NCBI RefSeq assembly: GCF_011045015.1
Contig: NZ_JAAKZY010000048.1
Location: forward strand, 1-55,080
DNA length: 55,080 bases
Direction of reading: 5' to 3'
From: Streptomyces scabichelini
GTDB taxonomy: Bacteria > Actinomycetota > Actinomycetes > Streptomycetales > Streptomycetaceae
Shown: positions 39,463 through 48,383 of the stretch, in pieces
How positions within the stretch are numbered: the first letter of the stretch is position 1
How the letters are laid out: each line of letters starts with the position of its first letter
The notes under the pieces: generated by a model
The model's database searches: none
What the model was told of the DNA's origin: nothing
The model's input: only the letters and a program-made list of their open reading frames with translations
Made by a program: the position numbers and the translations under genes

Positions 39463-40119
39463 TCAGACGTGGGTGAGGAGGCGCTCCAGCGGCCGTGGAA
39501 CGTGTCCGAGGTCCAGGTGCGCGACCAGCGCCCGCGCGTAGAGCGCCTTGCGACCGCTGTGCGTGCCCATGAAGCGTCGCAGCTGGTGCTCCACGGGCCG
39601 TTCCCGCTGTGCCGGCTGGCCCTGGAAGGTGTGGAAGGGGCGCATCTCGCCCTGGGCCTCGATCACCTGCTGCACGCCCTCGGCCCCGATGGCGCGGATC
39701 AACTCGTCCTCCAGATCGGCGACGCACACGTGGAACCCGAGGGCCTCCAGTCCGGCGCGCGTGAGACCGGACCCGAGCCCGACCCGCTCCAGATGGCGCC
39801 GGAAGTGACGCTCCTCGCCGATGTCGCACAGACCGGCCAGCGGAAGGCCGAGCCCCGGAGGACCGCACACGTCCAGGAAGCGCCCGATACTCGTCGCGCC
39901 TCCGAGCGGTACCACCGCGACGCCCTCCGCGCCGAGGTCGCGGCCGTAGCGCGAGGCCAGCGCTTCGAGCGCTGTCTGATCACTGGCCCCCTCGACGAGG
40001 ACGATCGTACGTACAGCGCCGTCGGCCAGTTCCCGCGCCACCTCGGCGGCCGCACCGGCCCCCGCTCCGCCGGCCGCCCACTCGGCCAGCGCCCGGCCGA
40101 ATCGCCTCAACTCGTCCAC
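39463..40119 (-). CDS. TOPRIM-domain protein (OLD-type nuclease-like), no ATPase
   Basis: 218 aa from GTG 40119 with GAGGT upstream. TOPRIM hallmarks: TIVLVEGASDQTALEALASR (catalytic Glu) and LAGLCDIGEERHFRRHLERV, where the second acidic motif is D-I-G rather than D-x-D. The C-terminal half (FMGTHSGRKALYARALVAHL) is helical. Stand-alone TOPRIM proteins are related to the C-terminal half of OLD nucleases. Function unknown. Confidence 0.75.
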   Translation of the reverse strand: MDELRRFGRALAEWAAGGAGAGAAAEVARELADGAVRTIVLVEGASDQTALEALASRYGRDLGAEGVAVVPLGGATSIGRFLDVCGPPGLGLPLAGLCDIGEERHFRRHLERVGLGSGLTRAGLEALGFHVCVADLEDELIRAIGAEGVQQVIEAQGEMRPFHTFQGQPAQRERPVEHQLRRFMGTHSGRKALYARALVAHLDLGHVPRPLERLLTHV

Positions 40120-40220
40120 GAGACCTCGCTTCCCCACACCATCCTGGCACGGCCGAAATCCCGTACGCACGCACGTTTTCCGGAGGCGATCCGGGGGATC
40201 CGGGGGGATGGCGTACGAAG

Positions 40221-40832
40221 TCATTGCGAACGTGTCGGCGTTCGGAGTCGCGACTGGTGGTCCGGGGACGTCGGGCGGCTGCCGCGGGCGGCGTAGGCGG
40301 TCAGGCCGATGACGGCCAGAACGGCGGCGACCACAGTGGTGAACGTGCTGTCCGGCGACTGTACGGGCCAGGTGAGCACACGCAGGATCTCCGGTTCCGT
40401 ACGGGCGGGAAGGACCGCCGCCGCTCCTGCCCACATGGTCGGCAGCGTCCAGGCGAGTTGGTGGCCGAACAGCGCCGCCGCCAGCGCGGTGAGGCCGGCG
40501 AGGCCGGCCGTGTCGCGCAGGATCGTGCCCGTCGGTGCGCCGCTCGTGGCAACCGCGACCGCGAACACCGCGGCGGCGATCGCCCCGACGTGCGCCATGC
40601 GCCAGTAGACCCAGCGGGTCGCCGCCGTGCGTTCCAGCGCGGGATCGGCACCACCGAGCCCGTTGCCGAATACGCCGAGCCCCAGTCCGAGGGCGAGCAC
40701 GGCGAACAGGAGCGTTTGCAGCGGGTCTTCGGAGTCGTTGCCCAGCAGGGCCACCACTGCGACACCGGCCGTCACCGCGGCCGCTGCCACCGGTACCTGA
40801 CGCGACCGCAGGTACAGCGTGAGGAGCCGCAT
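40221..40832 (-). CDS. Membrane protein of the sigma/ABC operon
   Basis: 203 aa, about six hydrophobic segments (VPVAAAAVTAGVAVVALLG; LLFAVLALGLGLGVFGNGLG; VGAIAAAVFAVAVATSG; TTVVAAVLAVIGLTAYAA). Its start overlaps the stop of the permease gene upstream (ATGA). Probable accessory permease subunit of the ABC exporter. No family name assigned. Confidence 0.8.
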   Translation of the reverse strand: MRLLTLYLRSRQVPVAAAAVTAGVAVVALLGNDSEDPLQTLLFAVLALGLGLGVFGNGLGGADPALERTAATRWVYWRMAHVGAIAAAVFAVAVATSGAPTGTILRDTAGLAGLTALAAALFGHQLAWTLPTMWAGAAAVLPARTEPEILRVLTWPVQSPDSTFTTVVAAVLAVIGLTAYAARGSRPTSPDHQSRLRTPTRSQ

Positions 40833-42193
40833 CACCGAGCACCACCGGTCAGCGCCGCCTCGGCGTCGCCCCGGCAACTCAGCTCCACCGTGCGTACCGC
40901 GGTGATCCGGCGCAGCTGCTCCTCGGCGGGCAGCGCCCGCAACGTCCGCCACGCCGCATCCCGTTCGGCTGATTCCTCGCCCGGCAGAAGGTCCTGGCCG
41001 GGCGCCGGATACCGGCCGTACAGCCACGCGCCCGCGACAGCCCTCGGCCCGAACGCGACGGGCTCGCACGGACGGGTGCCCGCTCCGGCGAGGATGTTCA
41101 CGACCAGCTCGTCCTCGCTGTAGGCGTCCCAGCCGCGATCGGACTCGTAGTAGTCGGAGTGCAGCCATGCCTGGTCGGCGGGCTGCGGGCCTGGCCGGTC
41201 GCCGGTCACCTCGTGCACCGAGGTGGGTGCGTCCGGCAGCTTCGCCAGCAGTTTCAGCGCGCGGCGGGCCGGGCCGGTCAGGCTCTTCAGGCCCTGCTCG
41301 TGTGCCTTGGTCACACAGACCTTGGGGCCACCGTCGTCAGTACAGACCTCGGCCGACGCCCCCTGGTCGGGCTGCAGGCCGGACGCCGGCGCCGCGTTGA
41401 GCAGCGGCATCGCCAGTAGGAGGCCGAACAGTGCGGGCACTCCCGCGACGATGGCCGCGCGACGCCGGGCGACCAGGACCAGCAGCAGCCCACTGCCCGC
41501 CAGGCCGGTGAACCACAGGGACTGCGCCAGGCTCACCGAGCCGGCGATCGTGGTGAACTCATCGAAGTCACTGGTCAGGTTGGGTGCCAGCAGCGTGGCG
41601 GCACCGGGCTCCGACGACTTGGCCAGCTGGATCGGCAGGAGCAGCACCATGAAGCCGGCCACCACCAGGACCGGAGGGGTGTAGGCCGACGGGATCAGCC
41701 GGCCGAGGCCCATGCCCAGCCACCCGGCGGCGACCAGGGCCAGTGCCCCCACGGAGGCGATGGGCAGCCAGCCGGCGGGCAGGTACCCGGTGCTGCCGAC
41801 GACCCGGACCGCGCCCGCGGCGAGCGTCACCACGTAGCCGAGGACCAGGCAGACCGCCAGGGCGACGGCGGTGGGCAGCATCCGTCGCCAGGTCGGCAGC
41901 GAGGTGGTGCCGAGCAACTCCTCGACGCCGCACCGACGGTCGCGCCGGGCCTGCCAGGCACCTCCGCCGAGCGCCAGCGGCCACAGCACGACCAGCATGA
42001 TCCGCTGAAAGGCGGCGAGCAGCGTCCACTGCCTGTCCCACAGCTCCCCCTGGCCGGACAGGACCAGTAACCACAGCCCGGCCACGCCGAGCGCGGCGAT
42101 CAACGCGCCGATGACCGCCGCGGACGAGCGGCGCAGCTCGATGCCCAGGATCCGGGTGGTCATGGTGGTTTTCATGGTGGTCATGGTGGTCAT
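40832..42193 (-). CDS. ABC exporter permease-like protein with large extracytoplasmic domain
   Basis: 453 aa from ATG 42193. The first codons are a tandem ATGACCACC/ATGAAAACC repeat (MTTMTTMKTTMTT). The N-terminal half has about six hydrophobic segments (AVIGALIAALGVAGLWLLVL; RIMLVVLWPLALGGGAW; VVAGFMVLLLPIQLA). The C-terminal ~180 residues form a soluble domain with Cys pairs (VCTDDGGPKVCVTKAHEQGL). Start is coupled to the ATPase stop (TGATG), and its stop is coupled to the membrane gene. Confidence 0.82.
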   Translation of the reverse strand: MTTMTTMKTTMTTRILGIELRRSSAAVIGALIAALGVAGLWLLVLSGQGELWDRQWTLLAAFQRIMLVVLWPLALGGGAWQARRDRRCGVEELLGTTSLPTWRRMLPTAVALAVCLVLGYVVTLAAGAVRVVGSTGYLPAGWLPIASVGALALVAAGWLGMGLGRLIPSAYTPPVLVVAGFMVLLLPIQLAKSSEPGAATLLAPNLTSDFDEFTTIAGSVSLAQSLWFTGLAGSGLLLVLVARRRAAIVAGVPALFGLLLAMPLLNAAPASGLQPDQGASAEVCTDDGGPKVCVTKAHEQGLKSLTGPARRALKLLAKLPDAPTSVHEVTGDRPGPQPADQAWLHSDYYESDRGWDAYSEDELVVNILAGAGTRPCEPVAFGPRAVAGAWLYGRYPAPGQDLLPGEESAERDAAWRTLRALPAEEQLRRITAVRTVELSCRGDAEAALTGGAR

Positions 42194-42999
42194 CAGGCCA
42201 CCTCCCGCTGTGCGCGGTGCCGGGCGAGCAGGGCGGTGTAGCCGCGCTCGATCGGGTTGTCCCCAACGTCCTGCGCGTCGCCGTGGCCGGCCACCTCGTC
42301 GGGCGGGCCCTGGAACACCAGTCGGCCCTCGTCGACGAGCACCACATTCGTGCAGGACGCGGCGACGTCCTCGACCAGATGGGTGGACACCAGCACACAT
42401 GCCTGCGCGCCGAGATCACGCAGGAGCGTGCGGAAGTCCAGGCGCTGCGCCGGGTCCAGGCCCACCGTCGGCTCGTCGAGCAGCAGTACGTCCGGGTCGT
42501 TCACGATCGCCTGGGCGATGCCGGCGCGGCGCAGCATGCCCCCGGACAGCGTCTTCATCCGGTCATCGGCGCGACCGGCCAGTCCGACCCGCTCGATCGC
42601 CCGCTGCACCGCTCCGGGAACCTGGGCCGCGTCCATCTTCTTGAGCCAGGCCATGTACTCCACGAACTCGCGCAGCGTGAACCGCGGGTAGTAGCCGAAC
42701 TCCTGCGGCAGGTATCCGATCTTCTTCCGCAGGCCACGCAGGTCGGTCCGGCCACCGATCGGCCGGCCCAGCAACTCCAGCTCGCCCGCGGCCGGTTGCA
42801 GCACTGTCGCCAGCGAGCGGATCAGCGTCGTCTTGCCCGCGCCGTTGGGGCCGAGCAGGCCGTGCACGCCCTGGCCCAGCCGTAGGTCCAGGCCGTTGAC
42901 TGCCATGCGGCGCCCGGCGCGCACGCGTAGGTCCTGTGCCTGTATGTGCCAGGCGTAGGTGGTTGGCGCCAGGTCGGTGGGGATCACCGCACGCACCAT
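42193..42999 (-). CDS. ABC transporter ATP-binding protein (drug-export type)
   Basis: 268 aa. Walker A GPNGAGKTTLIRS, Q-loop region GYLPQEFGYYP, signature LSGGMLRRAGIAQAI, Walker B VLLLDEPTVGLDP and switch His in STHLVED. It is of the DrrA/BcrA class exporting antibiotics or lipids. It lies after the sigma/anti-sigma pair in the same direction, so its expression is probably sigma-dependent; it supplies energy to the two membrane genes that follow. Confidence 0.95.
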   Translation of the reverse strand: MVRAVIPTDLAPTTYAWHIQAQDLRVRAGRRMAVNGLDLRLGQGVHGLLGPNGAGKTTLIRSLATVLQPAAGELELLGRPIGGRTDLRGLRKKIGYLPQEFGYYPRFTLREFVEYMAWLKKMDAAQVPGAVQRAIERVGLAGRADDRMKTLSGGMLRRAGIAQAIVNDPDVLLLDEPTVGLDPAQRLDFRTLLRDLGAQACVLVSTHLVEDVAASCTNVVLVDEGRLVFQGPPDEVAGHGDAQDVGDNPIERGYTALLARHRAQREVA

Positions 43000-43018
43000 C
43001 GTGTCTCCCGTTCGTCAG

Positions 43019-43127
43019 TTGGTTCGATGTCAGGTGCCAGGTCTGTTGGCTTGGTGTCGGGTGTCAGGGCTGTCGGTTCGGTGTCTGGTCTGTTGGCTCG
43101 GTTGTCAGGTCTGTTGGCTCGGGCTCA
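43019..43127. repeat. Degenerate repeats rich in GGTCTGTTGGCT
   Basis: The phrase TCTGTTGGCT recurs three times and TGTCAGG/GTGTC repeats between, in ~110 bp separating the anti-sigma stop from the ABC ATPase start. It could be a promoter/leader duplication or a slippage product; no gene fits. Confidence 0.6.
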
Positions 43128-43955
43128 GGGCAGTTCCGCGCCCGGCAAGGTCATGAAGGCACGGGCTCGTACGGTGATGGCGAGCGCGGCCACCGTGACC
43201 GCCAGTCCCCAAAGGGGCAGGCTCTGCGGCGCCAGCAGCACGGACAGCTGAGCGGTGAACAGGCTGGGGAGGATCGCCGCGAGCACCCACGCCGTGCTCA
43301 GGAGCGCCGCCGCCCGCCGTACGCCGATCACCGTGCCCAGCGCGAGCGTCCCGACCGTGAAAGCCAGACAGGGCAGGAGGCACAGGGCGAGCGACACGCC
43401 GACGACGCCGCCTGCCATGGCCAGCACTGGAATCACCACCACCAGCACCAGGGCCGTACGCCGCAACACCAACTGCAGGCCCGCGCGCGGTGTGGTCACG
43501 GTCAGCTCGCCCATCGGGTCGAGGCGCTGCGTCCACGCGGCCGCGACCCCGAGCAGCGGCACCACAGGGGAGACCAGCAGCACCAGCGAGGGCGCGGTTC
43601 CCCCTTGGACGAGCAGGTCGATCCCGAGCGCGGCGAGAACCATCAGCACGCTCATCAGCAGCCAGGGCAGCTGCGACGGCGGCGCCCACCGGCGCACCCC
43701 GCGCAGCAGCGGGGAACGCACGGGTGCGGGCGGGTCGACCGCCGCCGCGTCCACTTCGGCCCACACCTGGTCCAGCAGCGTGTTGACCGTGGGCGCGTGT
43801 GTCGTGACCGCCTCGGCCACGCGTCGCCTGCACAGCGCGCAGTTCTCCAGGTGCGCTTCCAGCGCCCATTCCGTATCCGCGGGCAGCGTGGCATCCCCCG
43901 CGGCATAGGCGGTGATCAGGTCACGCTGCACGTGTGGTCCCGTGGTACCGGTCAT
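43125..43955 (-). CDS. Anti-sigma factor (zinc-finger, ZAS-type) with membrane domain
   Basis: 276 aa from ATG 43955, overlapping the sigma stop (ATGA). The N-terminal HLENCALCRRR (H-x3-C-x2-C) is the zinc-binding anti-sigma motif. About six membrane helices follow (LLMSVLMVLAALGIDLLV; LVLLVSPVVPLLGVAAAW; VVVIPVLAMAGGVVGVSLAL). It holds the sigma factor at the membrane until a signal (perhaps the transported compound) releases it. Confidence 0.87.
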   Translation of the reverse strand: MTGTTGPHVQRDLITAYAAGDATLPADTEWALEAHLENCALCRRRVAEAVTTHAPTVNTLLDQVWAEVDAAAVDPPAPVRSPLLRGVRRWAPPSQLPWLLMSVLMVLAALGIDLLVQGGTAPSLVLLVSPVVPLLGVAAAWTQRLDPMGELTVTTPRAGLQLVLRRTALVLVVVIPVLAMAGGVVGVSLALCLLPCLAFTVGTLALGTVIGVRRAAALLSTAWVLAAILPSLFTAQLSVLLAPQSLPLWGLAVTVAALAITVRARAFMTLPGAELP

Positions 43956-44497
43956 GACATCGCCTTCCGCATCGCAAGCCTCGCGCGGCGAGCCCGCGTC
44001 TTGACCGTTCCTTCCGGTATGCCGAGCAGCGCCGACGTCTCCCGGACACTCAGCCCGTCCAGCACCATCGCCTGAAGGACCTGGCGCAGTTCGGGTGCGA
44101 GCGTGGCGAGCGCGTTGCCCACGTCGCCGGACAGCGTCGACTCCAGCAGCTCCTCTTCGGCGCTGGGTGTGTCCACGTCGGCCGTGCCGGTGGCGGCCCG
44201 GGCGATGGTCTGGTGCCGTCCCTCGGCACGGAAGGCGTCGACAAGCCGTCGGGCGGCCACGGTCCACAGCCAGCCCAACGCGCTGCCGCCGGCCGAACTG
44301 CCGGCGAATGCGCCCGCACCTCGCCACACCGCGAGGTAGGTGTCCTGCAGAACGTCGACCACGATCTGCTCGTCGGCGCAGCGTCTGCGCAGCCGCACCG
44401 CGAGCCACGGTGAGGTACGGCGGTAGAACTCCTCGAACGCCGCCCGGTCGCCCCTGGCCACACGGCGCAGCAGGCTCTCCTCGTCCAACCGCCCCAT
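43952..44497 (-). CDS. ECF-type sigma factor
   Basis: 181 aa from ATG 44497 (GTG 44518 would add 7 residues). Region 2 (FYRRTSPWLAVRLRRRCADE; QDTYLAVWRGAGAFAGSSAG) and region 4 (APELRQVLQAMVLDGLSVRE; TSALLGIPEGTVKTRARRAR) are clear; no region 3. It should direct its own operon, including the exporter. Target promoters cannot be fixed by eye. Confidence 0.93.
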   Translation of the reverse strand: MGRLDEESLLRRVARGDRAAFEEFYRRTSPWLAVRLRRRCADEQIVVDVLQDTYLAVWRGAGAFAGSSAGGSALGWLWTVAARRLVDAFRAEGRHQTIARAATGTADVDTPSAEEELLESTLSGDVGNALATLAPELRQVLQAMVLDGLSVRETSALLGIPEGTVKTRARRARLAMRKAMS

Positions 44498-44583
44498 GAC
44501 GGTCGTTCTTTTCCACACATCAAGGCGGTCGTGCCGGGCGACCTCGCAGGTTCACCAAGTGAGTGTGACGCCGCTCACTGTTG

Positions 44584-45393
44584 TCAGGAGTGGGTGACCT
44601 CGAGGCCGGAGATGCGGACCTCGCCGTAGTTCTTGTCGGTGCAGGGATCGGCGTTGTCGCAGTTGGCCTGCGTGTAGGCCCCTGCCTTGAAGTAGTTGGT
44701 GTCGCCGTCGTGGGAGATCGTGGTCTGCAGCTTGCCGTTGTAGTACACGTCGATCTCCCCGTCCTCCGCCACGAACCTGGCCTCGAAGTCGGTGCCCAGT
44801 TCGTAGTCGTCGGTGACGAGGTGGTGGTGGCGGTCGTCGCCGTCGGTTATGTAGAGGCTGCTGCCTTCGAGACGGAAGACCGTGACGTCGTCGTCCCCGC
44901 CGTGGACCTGAGCGCCGACCAGCCACGGCCGGTCGGCGGGCAGGGCCGTGAACGCCTCGGTGACCACGAGGGTGTGGGTGCCCTCAGTGGTGGACCAGGC
45001 GGCCTCCTCCTCGCCGTCGTCGGTCATCTCCCGGAGCTCGGCGCGCGGGTAGCTGGAACCTCCCGTCGTCACACCGTTGACGGCGGCCCGGAACCGGACC
45101 GCGTCGCAGGCGGAGCCGGCCTGGAACCACGGTTCGGCGGAGAAGGTCGCCAGCTCGGGCTGTGTGATCTCGGTGGGGTCCTCGTCCTCGCCGGTGGGCA
45201 GGGTCAGCTTCCAGTTGGTCAGGTCGAGGACCTCGGACGGGTACGCGCACCGGGCGGCCACCCGCTCGTACGGGGCGGGAGTGGCCGCCCGCTCGTCCGG
45301 GGCGGAAGTGTCGGCCTGCGCGGACAGCGTGAGCGCTGCGGTCGAAACAGCCGCGGTGATGCCCGCCAGTACGAGGGTCCGAGTGCTTGGCAT
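44584..45393 (-). CDS. Secreted alginate lyase, PL7 family
   Basis: 269 aa. Signal peptide MPSTRTLVLAGITAAVSTAA, AQA cleavage region. PL7 landmarks: SYPRAELREM (RxELRE), VGAQVHG (QIH motif, catalytic His and Gln) and TNYFKAGAYTQ (YFKAGxYxQ, catalytic Tyr). Cleaves alginate by beta-elimination outside the cell. The two late Cys may form a disulfide. Single gene. Confidence 0.93.
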   Translation of the reverse strand: MPSTRTLVLAGITAAVSTAALTLSAQADTSAPDERAATPAPYERVAARCAYPSEVLDLTNWKLTLPTGEDEDPTEITQPELATFSAEPWFQAGSACDAVRFRAAVNGVTTGGSSYPRAELREMTDDGEEEAAWSTTEGTHTLVVTEAFTALPADRPWLVGAQVHGGDDDVTVFRLEGSSLYITDGDDRHHHLVTDDYELGTDFEARFVAEDGEIDVYYNGKLQTTISHDGDTNYFKAGAYTQANCDNADPCTDKNYGEVRISGLEVTHS

Positions 45394-45493
45394 GGGGGGT
45401 CCTCACTGTCGGGGGTTGTGCGGTGCGGGCCGACGCGTACCGTAGTCGCCGTTCTCGGGACCGGTCCCCGGACCTCCGCCCTTCGCTGTGCCG

Positions 45494-45985
45494 TCAGGAC
45501 AACTGCAGTGCGATCTCCGGGATCGTCTGCCCCGGCAGCACATAGCGCTCGACCTCGACGAACCCGTGCTTCAACGCGAACCGCAGCCCGTCCTGGTTGC
45601 TCTCCAGGACGAGCGTCTCGATCACCCCGGCGCCCCACTGCCGCGCCCGCTCAAGGCCGCGCGCGTACAACTGCTCGCCGAATCCCTGCCTTCGGTGCTC
45701 GGCGAGCACCCGCGCGATCACGGTGACCACGGCCTCGTCGCCCTCGGGCGGACGGACGGTCGAGCACCCCACGAGGACGTCGTCGGCGTACGCGACCTCC
45801 ATGTGGTTCCGCCCGGCGCGCTCTCGGACGGCGTGGAGGGACAGGTGGAACGGAGGCACGACCACGTTGTGGACGTGCTGCCAGTCATTCAGCCGCTGGA
45901 AGTCCGCGTCGCCGTCCACGCGTTCGACAAGAAGATCGGTCACGGACGCAGCAAACCCGCACGCTTCATGAGCCGTCAACCGCAA
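45494..45985 (-). CDS. GNAT-family N-acetyltransferase
   Basis: 163 aa from TTG 45985 (GTG 45943 would also fit and remove 14 residues). Acetyl-CoA site VTVIARVLAEHRRQGFGEQL with the RRQGFG loop, and C-terminal strand DGLRFALKHGFVEVERYVLP. Substrate unknown. Single gene. Confidence 0.88.
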   Translation of the reverse strand: MRLTAHEACGFAASVTDLLVERVDGDADFQRLNDWQHVHNVVVPPFHLSLHAVRERAGRNHMEVAYADDVLVGCSTVRPPEGDEAVVTVIARVLAEHRRQGFGEQLYARGLERARQWGAGVIETLVLESNQDGLRFALKHGFVEVERYVLPGQTIPEIALQLS

Positions 45986-46098
45986 TCATGAGTCGTCATC
46001 AGCAATACGGTGCCGAGGGACGCCGCCGTCAGCCATCACGGCGGGGTCCCCCGGGGTTTCGTGATCCGTCAGTCGCTGTCCGACGCGGACGGGTCCGA

Positions 46099-48006
46099 TC
46101 AGGACGGGTCCGATGCGGGCTCCAGCTTCACCCACTTCGCGATGCTCGGCACGCCCCGCTCGTCCAGCAGGAACAGCATGTACCAGCCGGGCGGGGCGTC
46201 GGCCGCCGTTGCCGGGGTCTGCAGGCCGAGCCTGTTGCCGTCCCTGCTGTTGATCTTCAGCCGGAGATGGCGCTGGTTGGGATTCGTCGAGTGCGTGGCG
46301 GTGGTCGGCGCCACCAGGACAGCGCTGTCGACGCGCCCCGGCGTGGAGGTCCGTACCGAGAAGCCGGAGCCGTAGTGCAGCGGACCGTCCGGGACCCCGT
46401 TGAGCTGGGGCCGTTTGCCGGCGTGCAGGTACCACGGCTCGAACATCTCGATGCTGCCGTGCATGTCGTCACTGATGTCCGGGTCGTTGGCGATCTGCTG
46501 GGCCTCGTCCCCGGTGACCAGGATCCGCCCGTCGGGCATGAGCACCGCGTTGGAGTGGTAGCCGCGCGGGAGCCGCTGGACCGGGCCGAGCTTCCAGTTG
46601 CCGTTCTCCTCGCGCGACTCGGTGTGGCGGTACTTCGGCAGGGCGTTCGGGTTGTACATGCCGTTGCCGTAGTTGCGGATGTGGAAGGAGCCGTTGACGG
46701 TGAACAGCTTGCCGTCCGGCAGCATGAGGGTGCTGTCGTTCGACCGGCCGAAGGCCCGCGGCTCGCGCTTGGTCCAGGTCTTGCCGTCGACCAGCTCGTA
46801 GGTGTTCGCGTCATCCCGGTTGCCGCCGAGGATCAGCACCGAGTCCGGGCCCCGGAAACCGTTGGGCAGCGCCACCGCGGAGCCGTTGATGCGTTCCGGA
46901 TTGCAGCCCTCGCCGTTGTTGTCCCTCTTGTCCTTGCAGGGGATGTTGGGCCGGTCCGGCAGCTTCGTACGCTTCTCCGTGTCCAGGTCGAAGACGTACT
47001 GCTCGTCGACCATCCGGCCGAGGCCGTAGACCTTGCCGTCGCGCAGCGTGAACAGGTGCGGGTAGTCCTTGGTGAAGGGCGCCCGCGCACGGAACGTGTC
47101 GACCGGTACGTTCTCGGGGACGTCGTTCTTCTGCCACGGCACCGGGCGCGTCTTGGCGGGGAAGCGCTCGACGAGGGGCGTGGGAGTGCCCCAGCCGAGC
47201 TCCGACTGGCCCGACATGATGAGCAGCCGGCCGTCGGGGCCCTCCACGACGCCGGGATACCACCGGCCGACCGACATGTCCTTGTTGCGGTGCCACGTCT
47301 CGGTCCAGGGGTCGAAGACGAGCGAGAGCTTGGCACCGCTGCCCCCGTTGCCGCCGAGGTTGCCTCCGAACACCCCCAGCATGCCGTTGGGCAGGAACGC
47401 GTGACCGGAGCAGAAGAACGGTGCCGGGCGGGCCTCGTTCCTGCCGTCCGGCATCACCACCGTCGGCGGGGGAACGTTCTTGAACGCGTCGCGTCCCGTG
47501 CCCTTGGCCGGGTCCCACAGATACGCGCGGCCCGCGTTCTCCTTGCCGATGACGTCGGTGGGAGCGGTCTCCTTCTGGGGGTTGTCCTCGACCGGTTCGA
47601 AGGAGAAGAGCAGCACCTTGCCGGTGGGCAGCATGGCGATGTGGTCCCCGTAGTCCGGTGAGGGGAAGTACTCCGCGAACCGGCCGAACTCCTTGGGCGC
47701 GTACCGCTTGTTGGTCTCCGCCTGGGACTCCGTCAGCTTCTGCAGCCGGGCCGTACGCGTCGCCTGCGGATACCCGCTCAGCGCCTTGGCCGTGGCCCGG
47801 AGGTCGGCGTGTTCCCGGGCGTGCGCATCGCCCAGGACGGCGGCCTCGTCGGCTCTCGTCTCCTTCTGCTGGGCCTGTTGGGCCTGTTGGGCCTCTTGAG
47901 CGCCGTCATGCGCGTCCGCGGAAGGCGCGGCCACCCCTGTTGTGACGGTTACCGCGGATACGAGCGCGCACGCCAGAAAGGCCGCAGAAATCTTTCGTGG
48001 GGGCAT
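46099..48006 (-). CDS. Secreted copper-radical oxidase, galactose oxidase/GlxA-like
   Basis: 635 aa. Signal peptide MPPRKISAAFLACALVSAVT, then a Gln/Ala-rich spacer. Kelch-type beta-propeller. Probable Cys of the Cys-Tyr cofactor in FFCSGHAFLPNGMLGVFGGN, the paired Tyr in RWYPGVVEG, axial Tyr-His in RGYHSNAVLMPDG, and the last Cu ligand His in ATHSTNPNQRHL; a C-terminal DUF1929 domain ends the protein. It oxidises an alcohol or sugar and makes H2O2. Related to Streptomyces GlxA, which helps glycan deposition at hyphal tips. Divergent from the DyP-lectin gene at 48384. Confidence 0.9.
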   Translation of the reverse strand: MPPRKISAAFLACALVSAVTVTTGVAAPSADAHDGAQEAQQAQQAQQKETRADEAAVLGDAHAREHADLRATAKALSGYPQATRTARLQKLTESQAETNKRYAPKEFGRFAEYFPSPDYGDHIAMLPTGKVLLFSFEPVEDNPQKETAPTDVIGKENAGRAYLWDPAKGTGRDAFKNVPPPTVVMPDGRNEARPAPFFCSGHAFLPNGMLGVFGGNLGGNGGSGAKLSLVFDPWTETWHRNKDMSVGRWYPGVVEGPDGRLLIMSGQSELGWGTPTPLVERFPAKTRPVPWQKNDVPENVPVDTFRARAPFTKDYPHLFTLRDGKVYGLGRMVDEQYVFDLDTEKRTKLPDRPNIPCKDKRDNNGEGCNPERINGSAVALPNGFRGPDSVLILGGNRDDANTYELVDGKTWTKREPRAFGRSNDSTLMLPDGKLFTVNGSFHIRNYGNGMYNPNALPKYRHTESREENGNWKLGPVQRLPRGYHSNAVLMPDGRILVTGDEAQQIANDPDISDDMHGSIEMFEPWYLHAGKRPQLNGVPDGPLHYGSGFSVRTSTPGRVDSAVLVAPTTATHSTNPNQRHLRLKINSRDGNRLGLQTPATAADAPPGWYMLFLLDERGVPSIAKWVKLEPASDPS

Positions 48007-48383
48007 TGGTCTCCTAGCTGCCTGAAGAAAACAGGGAAGGGAGAAGCGAGAAAAAAGAATTCAGCCGGAACCCGTGGCAGGCATATGCACCGGGGCGCTC
48101 CGATTCTTTCCGGAAAACGTGCCGTTTTAACATCCGAAAACACTTACGAACAGTCACCCTCTCAGCCCACAACGGGACGCCGTCCGCGCCGGTGGCGACG
48201 GCGCGCAACACCGGCGCGGGTGGCTGGACTTGTGGCTGGACCTGCGCCCGAACTGCGCCCCCTCGTCGGGGTGAACATCACACCCACACGAGTGATGGGC
48301 GCGGGCCCGTTTCTATTGCGCATTCCGACGGGGTACAGGGGACCCGACATCATCCCGCCGAATTCCCCGGAGGAAGCTCACAT
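48007..48383. other. Divergent promoter region of the oxidase and the DyP peroxidase
   Basis: About 380 bp between opposite starts, AT-richer near 48040-48150. GGAGGA (48369-48374) is the ribosome site for ATG 48384. A joint regulator site is plausible; no operator palindrome stands out to me. Confidence 0.6.

Noticed and set aside
45488..47661. Large plus-strand frames opposite the acetyltransferase and copper oxidase
   Set aside because: GC-rich third-position shadows; the minus-strand frames show full enzyme motifs and a signal peptide.
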